Assembly (NCBI GenBank): GCA_903888485.1 | Contig: CAISTS010000074.1 | Coordinates: 1 to 59,374 of the forward strand | Direction of reading: 5' to 3' | Origin: an uncultured bacterium | GTDB taxonomy: Bacteria; Pseudomonadota; Alphaproteobacteria; Rhodospirillales; Rhodospirillaceae | DNA length: 59,374 nt | Shown: positions 54,147-59,374 of the stretch, one piece after another | Position numbering within the stretch: position 1 is the first letter of the stretch | Layout of the letters: the number at the start of each line of letters is the position of its first letter | Made by a program: the position numbers and the translations under genes | The notes under the pieces: model-generated | Database searches by the model: none | What the model was told of the DNA's origin: nothing | Seen by the model: the letters and a program-made list of their open reading frames with translations, nothing else

Positions 54147-54809
54147 ATGAGTGTTGCCATCATCGACTACGGCTCGGGCAATTTGCGGTCCGCCGCAAAA
54201 GCCTTCGAGCGCGCCGCGCGTGAGTCCAGTTTCCGCGGCGAGATCGTCGTGACCGGCGATGCCGCACGAGTCGCGGCGGCCGAGCGCATCGTGCTGCCTG
54301 GCGTCGGCGCCTTCGCCGACTGCCGGCGCGGTCTCGATGCCGTGCCCGGCATGGTCGAGACGCTCAATGAAAGTGTGATCAAGAAAGGCCGGCCGTTTCT
54401 CGGTATCTGCGTCGGCATGCAGCTCATGGCCGAGCGCGGCCTCGAGCACGGGGAACACGCGGGGCTCGGCTGGCTGCAAGGCAACGTCGTTGCGCTGACG
54501 CCCGAAGGTGCGGATAGCCCCGCAGGGATCGGCTGGCGTGTACCGCACATGGGTTGGAACGAGCTTTCAATCCAAACTTCGGGTCACCCGGTTCTAAATG
54601 GTGTTCCGGGTGGTGGGCATGCGTACTTCGTCCACAGTTTTCACATGCAGTGCCACAACCCGAGCAACGTACTTGGTACCGCGGCATATGGGCAGACAGT
54701 TACCGCCGTGGTCGGTCGCGACAACATGATCGGCACGCAATTCCATCCCGAGAAAAGCCAGGCCGTGGGCCTTGCGCTCATTTCGAACTTCCTGGGCTGG
54801 AAACCATGA
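54147..54809 (+). CDS. hisH: Imidazole glycerol phosphate synthase, glutaminase subunit HisH
   Basis: HisH supplies ammonia to HisF. The 220 residues form a class I glutamine amidotransferase with nucleophile Cys88 in [19 protein letters not shown] near 53-59 and the catalytic His/Glu in [10 protein letters not shown] near the C-terminus. The oxyanion strand uses the usual PGVG. It overlaps hisA by ATGA, so the two are translationally coupled. Codon use towards the 3' end (54560-54720) is somewhat less GC-rich than its neighbours. Confidence 0.96.
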   Translation: MSVAIIDYGSGNLRSAAKAFERAARESSFRGEIVVTGDAARVAAAERIVLPGVGAFADCRRGLDAVPGMVETLNESVIKKGRPFLGICVGMQLMAERGLEHGEHAGLGWLQGNVVALTPEGADSPAGIGWRVPHMGWNELSIQTSGHPVLNGVPGGGHAYFVHSFHMQCHNPSNVLGTAAYGQTVTAVVGRDNMIGTQFHPEKSQAVGLALISNFLGWKP

Positions 54810-55531
54810 TCTTTTTCCCCGCCATCGATCTGAAAGACGGCCGCTGCGTGCGCCTCATCAAAGGTGACATGGCACAGGCGACCGTGTTCAACGATTCACC
54901 TGCTGCTCAAGCGCGCGATTTCGAAACGAATGGCTGCCAATGGATTCACGTTGTCGACCTCAACGGCGCCTTTGCCGGCGCGCCGGTCAACGCGGCGGCG
55001 GTGAAGGCGATCCTCGCCGCCGTGAAGGTGCCTGTCCAGCTCGGCGGCGGCATCCGTGACATGGCGACCGTTACGGCGTGGTTAGAGGCTGGCGTCGCGC
55101 GCGTCATTCTCGGCACAGCGGCGGTGAAAAATCCCCTTCTCGTTCGGGATGCCTGCAGGGCTTACCCCGGCAAGGTGGCGGTGGGAATCGATGCGAAGGG
55201 CGGCAAGGTCGCAACGGAAGGCTGGGCGGAAGCTGGTGAGCTGACAGTGATCGAGTTGGCCACGCGCTTTGTCGATGCCGGCGTGGCCGCCATCATACAT
55301 ACCGATATTGATCGCGACGGCATTCTGGCCGGCCCAAATGTGGCGGCTTCGGCCGAACTGGCCAGGGCCGTCCCGATCCCGGTCATCGTGTCAGGTGGGG
55401 TCGCCTCGCTCGACGATCTGAAGATCGTCAAAGCCCACGCTGCGTCCGGCATTGCCGGGGTGATCTCCGGCCGGGCCATCTACGATGGCCGCATCGATCT
55501 GCGCCAGGCCGTGGAATTACTGGCGGCCTAG
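54806..55531 (+). CDS. hisA: ProFAR isomerase HisA
   Basis: HisA is the (beta/alpha)8 isomerase converting ProFAR to PRFAR. From ATG 54806 it has 241 residues: [21 protein letters not shown] with catalytic Asp8, phosphate-binding [11 protein letters not shown] (about 73-83), catalytic Asp in [16 protein letters not shown], and [11 protein letters not shown]. Its twofold half-barrel symmetry with HisF is evident. The gene overlaps hisH by 4 bp and precedes hisF by 23 bp. Confidence 0.97.
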   Translation: MIFFPAIDLKDGRCVRLIKGDMAQATVFNDSPAAQARDFETNGCQWIHVVDLNGAFAGAPVNAAAVKAILAAVKVPVQLGGGIRDMATVTAWLEAGVARVILGTAAVKNPLLVRDACRAYPGKVAVGIDAKGGKVATEGWAEAGELTVIELATRFVDAGVAAIIHTDIDRDGILAGPNVAASAELARAVPIPVIVSGGVASLDDLKIVKAHAASGIAGVISGRAIYDGRIDLRQAVELLAA

Positions 55532-55554
55532 TTTAATCTGCGCCATACAAAGCC

Positions 55555-56316
55555 ATGCTCAAGATTCGCATCATTCCGTGCTTGGACGTCAAAGACGGCC
55601 GCGTCGTTAAGGGCGTCAACTTCGTCGATCTGAAGGACGCCGGCGATCCGGTGGAGCAGGCGCGTCTCTATGATGCCGAGGGCGCCGACGAGCTGTGCTT
55701 CCTCGACATCACCGCCAGCCACGAAAACCGGGATACGCTGTACGACGTGGTCTCCCGCACCGCCGAGCAGTGCTTCATGCCGCTCACCGTGGGCGGCGGC
55801 GTGCGCACGGTCGAGGACATTCGAAAACTCCTTTTGGCGGGCGCCGACAAAGTGTCGATCAATACCGCCGCCGTGAAAACGCCCGAGTTCGTGCGCGAAG
55901 CGGCGGAGAAGTTCGGCAGCCAATGCATCGTCGTTGCGCTCGACGCCAAGCAGACCGCGCCCGGCAAGTTCGAGATCTTCACCCACGGCGGCCGCAACGC
56001 GACGGGCATTGACGCCGTCGCCTGGGCCAAGCGCATGACCAACTACGGCGCCGGCGAAATTCTGCTGACGTCCATGGACCGCGATGGCACGCGTGTTGGC
56101 TATGACATTCCTTTGACGCGAGCCATTGCAGATGCTGTCAACGTGCCCATTGTTGCATCTGGTGGTGTGGGAAATCTTGATCACCTGGTTGCCGGCGTTC
56201 GTGAAGGCCACGCTTCGGCTGTGCTCGCTGCCTCGATCTTTCACTTTGGGCAGTACACCTTGCGTCAGGCTAAGGAACATATGAACGCGGCAGGCATTCC
56301 TGTCCGGCTTGTATAA
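55555..56316 (+). CDS. hisF: Imidazole glycerol phosphate synthase, cyclase subunit HisF
   Basis: This (beta/alpha)8 cyclase makes imidazole glycerol phosphate and AICAR from PRFAR and HisH-derived ammonia. The 253 residues include catalytic Asp11 ([19 protein letters not shown]), phosphate loops [12 protein letters not shown] and [12 protein letters not shown], and catalytic Asp in [15 protein letters not shown]. The C-terminal [18 protein letters not shown] is typical. A weaker codon bias appears in 56100-56250. Confidence 0.98.
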   Translation: MLKIRIIPCLDVKDGRVVKGVNFVDLKDAGDPVEQARLYDAEGADELCFLDITASHENRDTLYDVVSRTAEQCFMPLTVGGGVRTVEDIRKLLLAGADKVSINTAAVKTPEFVREAAEKFGSQCIVVALDAKQTAPGKFEIFTHGGRNATGIDAVAWAKRMTNYGAGEILLTSMDRDGTRVGYDIPLTRAIADAVNVPIVASGGVGNLDHLVAGVREGHASAVLAASIFHFGQYTLRQAKEHMNAAGIPVRLV

Positions 56317-56330
56317 CGCAAAGGCGTAAC

Positions 56331-56663
56331 ATGACGACCGACGAAAAAATCCTGTTGCGGCTCTTTGAGGTCATCAAGGAGCGCAAGAGCGCCGACCCAG
56401 AAACCTCCTACACTGCGCGCCTGCTCGCCAAGGGCACCAACAAGATCGCGCAGAAGCTGGGCGAGGAAGCGGTCGAGACCGCCATTGCCGCGGTCTCCGA
56501 GGGCAACGAGCGCCTCGTGCGCGAGAGCGCCGATCTGCTCTATCACCTGTTAGTGCTCTGGGCGGACAAGGGCGTCACGCCACCTGACGTCTGGGAAGAG
56601 CTGGAGCGGCGCTTCGGCACATCCGGCATTGCCGTTAAGGAAGCGCGCAAGAAGACGCCGTAA
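56331..56663 (+). CDS. hisE: Phosphoribosyl-ATP diphosphatase HisE
   Basis: The 110-residue stand-alone HisE hydrolyses PR-ATP to PR-AMP in the second step of histidine synthesis. The all-alpha MazG-like fold has SYTARLLAKGTNKIAQKLGEEAVETAIAA, with the metal-binding E-E-x-x-E pattern, and RESADLLYHLLVLWADKGV. HisI is a separate gene outside this window, as is usual in alphaproteobacteria. It sits 14 bp after hisF and 14 bp before the HIT gene. Confidence 0.96.
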   Translation: MTTDEKILLRLFEVIKERKSADPETSYTARLLAKGTNKIAQKLGEEAVETAIAAVSEGNERLVRESADLLYHLLVLWADKGVTPPDVWEELERRFGTSGIAVKEARKKTP

Positions 56664-56677
56664 AAGAGGGACCGTCC

Positions 56678-57037
56678 ATGTACGACGACAACAACATCTT
56701 CGCTCGTATCTTGCGCGGCGAGATTCCGTGCAAGAAGGTCTACGAGGACGACCACACCCTGGCCTTCGAGGACATCAATCCCGAAGCGCCGGTGCATACG
56801 CTGGTGATTCCCAAGGGCAAATACACCTCGCTCAAGGATTTCGCCGCCAAAGCCAGCGACGGCGAAATCGGCGCACTCGTCCGGGCCGTCAATAAAGTCG
56901 CGGAACTCAAGGGCGTGAAGGACTCCGGGTTTCGCATTCTCTCCAACGCCGGAGCGGACGCGCATCAGACCGTCGAGCACCTGCACATCCACGTCTTCGG
57001 CGGGCGCGTCCTGGGGCCAATGCTGGTGAAGAAGTAG
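56678..57037 (+). CDS. HIT-family nucleotide hydrolase (HinT-like)
   Basis: A 119-residue histidine-triad protein. The triad is HLHIHVFGG with His101, His103 and His105, and the distal helix pair (CKKVYEDDHTLAFEDINPEAPVHTLVIPK, Cys18 start) is standard for HinT phosphoramidases, which cleave AMP-lysine or similar N-P bonds. It forms the last gene of the his transcript, a common alphaproteobacterial arrangement that has no clear functional reason. Confidence 0.94.
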   Translation: MYDDNNIFARILRGEIPCKKVYEDDHTLAFEDINPEAPVHTLVIPKGKYTSLKDFAAKASDGEIGALVRAVNKVAELKGVKDSGFRILSNAGADAHQTVEHLHIHVFGGRVLGPMLVKK

Positions 57038-57043
57038 CGCGCG

Positions 57044-57610
57044 TCACTCGGGCGGACAGCGTCTCTCCGCCGAACTCGTATCGCACAGCACGGACGACGT
57101 AAGGAACGCCATCACCTCGTCGACTTCGTGGGGCGTCAGGCCCGGCCCGGCTTTTCCATAAGCCTGCGTGCGCCAGACGTAGGTCAAAAGATAAAGGCGC
57201 TCGGCACCCTGAATGGCCTTGGTGTAACGGGTCTCGCCAAATCCGCTGGCGCGGTCACGCTCACAGCCCAGCGTCCAGAACGCCGAGGCGTAACCGTTGT
57301 TGACGCCCGACTGGAAAGCACCCTCGCGCACGCCCGTGCAGGCGTCGCGGTTCTGTGCGGCGGCCCGTCGCTGCAGCGTGTCGAGCGGCAAATTCTTGAG
57401 TTCGGGATAGACTTCGAGGGTGATCTTGCGCTGCCAGGTTTGCGCGGTCTGTCCGGGGGGGACATATTCGACGATCTCCTGACCGCCGCGCTTGGCAAAA
57501 GCCTCGATCCACCCACCGGGAAACTTGGGCATGGCGAGCTTCTCTTCGGCCTGCGCGGGAGCGGCTGCGCAGAATAACGAGAGGATAAGGAGAGCGATGT
57601 GTTTACCCAC
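57044..57610 (-). CDS. Secreted protein of unknown function
   Basis: The protein has 188 residues from GTG 57610, chosen because it places the signal peptide at the front (GKHIALLILSLFCAAAPAQA, about 2-21). A mature domain follows with FPGGWIEAFAKRGGQEIVEYVPPGQTAQTWQRKITLEVYPE and several cysteines (DACTGVREG, LGCERD, SSVLCDT, ERRCPPE) that may form disulphides. TTG 57646 is an alternative start. I do not recognise the family. It is convergent with the HIT gene, 6 bp apart. Confidence 0.7.
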   Translation of the reverse strand: MGKHIALLILSLFCAAAPAQAEEKLAMPKFPGGWIEAFAKRGGQEIVEYVPPGQTAQTWQRKITLEVYPELKNLPLDTLQRRAAAQNRDACTGVREGAFQSGVNNGYASAFWTLGCERDRASGFGETRYTKAIQGAERLYLLTYVWRTQAYGKAGPGLTPHEVDEVMAFLTSSVLCDTSSAERRCPPE

Positions 57611-57676
57611 ACACCGATTCTCGCAAAGCGCTTGGACCAAGTCCAATAATGTATGTGTGAGGGAGAGAGCTTCTGC

Positions 57677-57805
57677 CCCCGGAGGTCACTGCCTAAGGCG
57701 CTTTTAACGCCGTCTGGCAGGGGGCCTCCGGGGTAGAGCGCGCCATGCGCCGTCGTCCGTCGGCACTTGCTCGGTCAGGTCTGAGAAATCGCCTCAGGAT
57801 GACCG
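57677..57805. ncRNA. Candidate structured RNA (two strong hairpins) in a 228-bp gap
   Basis: Between two leftward genes lie two well-paired elements. Hairpin A: CCCCGGAGG (57677-57685) with CCTCCGGGG (57725-57733), then CTGCC/GGCAG (57689-57693, 57716-57720) and GGCG/CGCC (57697-57700, 57708-57711). Hairpin B: CGGTCA/TGACCG (57772-57777, 57800-57805) enclosing CTGAG/CTCAG (57781-57785, 57793-57797). No coding frame explains them. Strand and ends are undetermined. I could not assign it to SRP, tmRNA or RNase P by their core motifs, and 6S was not excluded. Confidence 0.4.
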
Positions 57806-57838
57806 CATCGCCGACTGACGGGGCAGCGCGAATGGCGC

Positions 57839-58093
57839 TTAATCGTAGTAGCGATCGCGATAACGACGACGATCACGACGGTCGCGGGCTTCAGGCGACG
57901 TCGCCGCGCCGATAGCCGCACCGCCGGCGCCGCCAATGATAGCGCCCGTCAGCGGATCAGCGCCCAGAGCAGCTGCACCGAGCGCACCGCCGGCCGCACC
58001 GAGGCCGGCACCCGAAAGCGCGCGGTCGCCGGTCGAATAGCCGCAACCCGACAGGGCTACGACGACGCAGGTCACGGCAAGTAAACTTTTCAT
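57839..58093 (-). CDS. Glycine-zipper lipoprotein
   Basis: The protein has 84 residues. The signal peptide (1-16) has the lipobox ALSGC with lipidated Cys17. A glycine-zipper segment (about 29-63: GAGLGAAGGALGAAALGADP, GAIIGGAGGAAIGAAT) suited to membrane helix packing follows, then an Arg/Asp/Tyr-rich tail (RDRRDRRRYRDRYYD). Similar osmotically inducible lipoproteins (OsmB type) are small envelope proteins without known enzymatic activity. A decayed copy lies about 180 bp upstream. Confidence 0.85.
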   Translation of the reverse strand: MKSLLAVTCVVVALSGCGYSTGDRALSGAGLGAAGGALGAAALGADPLTGAIIGGAGGAAIGAATSPEARDRRDRRRYRDRYYD

Positions 58094-58274
58094 TTGAAGA
58101 TCTCCACAGTAATAGCGATGTGCGGATAGAACGGGTGACTCGCGCTGATTGTTTCAAAAAAGACCCAGGAAGAATCGGGCGATCGAATCGGCCCGCATAC
58201 AACTCCGGCTGGATACACCTAAAGAGGGTGCTCCGGCCGGGCGTGACGCGCGCGCCTAACGGCGGCGTCTGATG

Positions 58275-58440
58275 TTAGTCGAGGTTGATGTCGTCCGGAT
58301 CGGTCAAGGCGTCGGTCGCGCCGCCGACAATCGCGTCCGGCGCTGGATTGGCGCGGAGCACCGCGGCGCCAACCGCACCTGCGGCCGCACTGACCCCGGC
58401 GCCTGACAGCGCGCGCTCGGCGTACGTTGAATGCAGGCAA
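58275..58440 (-). pseudogene. Truncated glycine-zipper lipoprotein paralogue
   Basis: The reverse strand from a TGC codon at 58437-58439 to TAA at 58275-58277 encodes 54 residues beginning CLHSTYAERALSGAGVSAAA. These align to residues 17 onward of the neighbouring lipoprotein (CGYSTGDRALSGAGLGAAGG) with about 60% identity over 44 positions. No ATG, GTG or TTG start exists in this frame before it runs into the comM end, so the signal peptide and start have been lost. The acidic tail (TDPDDINLD) differs from the basic tail of the intact gene. Confidence 0.7.
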
Positions 58441-58468
58441 CGGTGGCGAAATTTACGCGCGATGCGGA

Positions 58469-59374
58469 TCAGTCGGCGACGAGTGCGCGCCCAGGTATGA
58501 CACGCCGGAACGACAAAGCTTCGGCGATGTGCAGACGCTTTACGCCGTCTTTCCCGTCGAGGTCGGCGATGGTGCGCGCTACGCGGAGGATGCGGTGATA
58601 GCCGCGCGCGGAAAGACGCATCTTCTCGGCGGCCTGCGTCAGCAGCGCGCGGCCGCCGTCGTCGGGCGCGGCGATGCGCTCGAGCAGCTCGCCATCCGCT
58701 TCTGCATTCGCAGTGACATTCGATCCGGCAAAGCGCGCGGCTCGCACGTTACGCGCCGCGGCCACGCGCACCGCGACAACAGCGGAAGTCTCCTTGGGCG
58801 GCGGCGCCGACATATCGAGCGGATCAACCGCCGGCACATCGACGTGCAAATCGATGCGGTCGAAGAGCGGGCCAGAGATACGGCTTTGGTATTCGACGGC
58901 GCACTTGGGCGCTTTGCCGCAGGCGAGCTGCGCATCGTCGAGATAGCCGCAGCGGCAGGGGTTCATGGCGGCGACCAGCTGAAAGCGCGCCGGGTAACTG
59001 ACATGCGAGTTGGCGCGCGCGACGGTGACACGCCCCGTCTCTAAAGGTTGACGCAAAGCTTCGAGTGTCTGGCGCGAGAACTCCGGCAGCTCGTCGAGAA
59101 ACAGCACGCCGCGATGCGAAAGCGAAATCTCGCCGGGTTTGACGCGCAGGCCCCCGCCGACCAAGGCGGGCGTTGACGCCGAGTGGTGCGGATCGCGGAA
59201 AGGGCGCTGGTGCAGGATCGCCCCGCCCGCGAGCTGGCCGGCCACCGAGTGGATCATGCTGACCTCGAGCATCTCCGGCATTAGGTAGCAAGCGCACGCG
59301 GTGAGTGGTGGCAAAAGGCCCGGCATGCGGCTCGCCAGCATCGACTTGCCCGAGCCGGGCGGGCCGACCATCAG
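58469..59374 (-). CDS. comM: Mg-chelatase-like AAA ATPase ComM (YifB), C-terminal 301 residues
   Basis: ComM is a branch-migration helicase important in natural transformation. The gene enters from the right edge, so its N-terminal Lon-like domain is missing. Visible are Walker A MVGPPGSGKSMLASRMPGLLP, the catalytic loop RPFRDPHHSASTPALVGGG, Walker B GVLFLDELPEF, sensor AMNPCRCGYL with cysteines of a zinc-like insert (CGYLDD, CGKAPKC), ISGPLFDRIDLHVDVP with the arginine finger, and a C-terminal helical domain (LSARGYHRILRVARTIADL). The stop TGA is at 58469-58471; the pseudogene frame begins about 30 bp further on. Confidence 0.95.
   Translation of the reverse strand: MMVGPPGSGKSMLASRMPGLLPPLTACACYLMPEMLEVSMIHSVAGQLAGGAILHQRPFRDPHHSASTPALVGGGLRVKPGEISLSHRGVLFLDELPEFSRQTLEALRQPLETGRVTVARANSHVSYPARFQLVAAMNPCRCGYLDDAQLACGKAPKCAVEYQSRISGPLFDRIDLHVDVPAVDPLDMSAPPPKETSAVVAVRVAAARNVRAARFAGSNVTANAEADGELLERIAAPDDGGRALLTQAAEKMRLSARGYHRILRVARTIADLDGKDGVKRLHIAEALSFRRVIPGRALVAD

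Overview
The window is a GC-rich, gene-dense chromosomal segment from an alphaproteobacterium. The class assignment rests on gene order and on class-typical genes: hrcA-grpE beside rph-rdgB-hemW, the ppsR-maf-aroE-coaE-dnaQ/secB block, Tim44-like plus MltA, a DapC-type aminotransferase, DUF6489 and DUF3576 proteins, a CenR-type response regulator, and the mnmE-mnmG-rsmG-parA-parB run. I cannot name the genus. I see no tRNA or rRNA genes, CRISPR arrays, insertion sequences or prophage.

Layout. 0-7 kb: the start of dnaK (running off the left edge), alkB, a small membrane protein, a sorbosone-dehydrogenase-like protein, grpE and hrcA, then divergent rph-rdgB-hemW. 7-15 kb: dapC, ftsK, lolA, a structured intergenic stretch ending in a very strong terminator, xthA and hslVU. 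15-21 kb: smr, then an accessory catabolic island (secreted tannase/feruloyl-esterase, a split AtuA pair, a CitMHS transporter, an unknown membrane protein) sitting between smr and mltA, genes I expect to be close together in this class. 21-27 kb: mltA, Tim44-like, secB, dnaQ, coaE, aroE, maf, ppsR. 27.3-28 kb: a 626-bp gene-free region that I propose as the chromosomal replication origin. 28-34 kb: rho, qor-like, ogt, a DUF255 thioredoxin-fold protein, DUF6489, mnmE. 34-44 kb: mnmG, rsmG, parA, parB, a phosphatase, holA, lptE, leuS, DUF3576. Two perfect parS sites lie at the start of rsmG. 44-48 kb: a porin coupled to a retropepsin-like protease, rimK, and a second outer-membrane barrel. 48-53 kb: ThiE-like, YggS, an L,D-transpeptidase, an unknown protein, RibA, CenR-like and an XRE regulator. 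53.5-57 kb: hisB-H-A-F-E and a HIT protein. 57-59.4 kb: an unknown secreted protein, a structured RNA candidate, a glycine-zipper lipoprotein, a decayed copy of it, and the 3' part of comM.

How it fits together. The segment looks like the origin-proximal macrodomain. The candidate origin lies next to ppsR, the 'RP001' neighbour of the Caulobacter and Rickettsia origin. About 9 kb away are parS and parAB for origin segregation, with CenR-like envelope regulation further along. Most genes are housekeeping: proteostasis (DnaK/GrpE/HrcA, HslVU, SecB), replication and repair (DnaQ, HolA, Xth, AlkB, Ogt, FtsK), envelope building (LolA, LptE, MltA), tRNA modification, and histidine, shikimate, lysine and riboflavin synthesis. 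The accessory material is concentrated at 15.6-20.8 kb and 44.4-48 kb.
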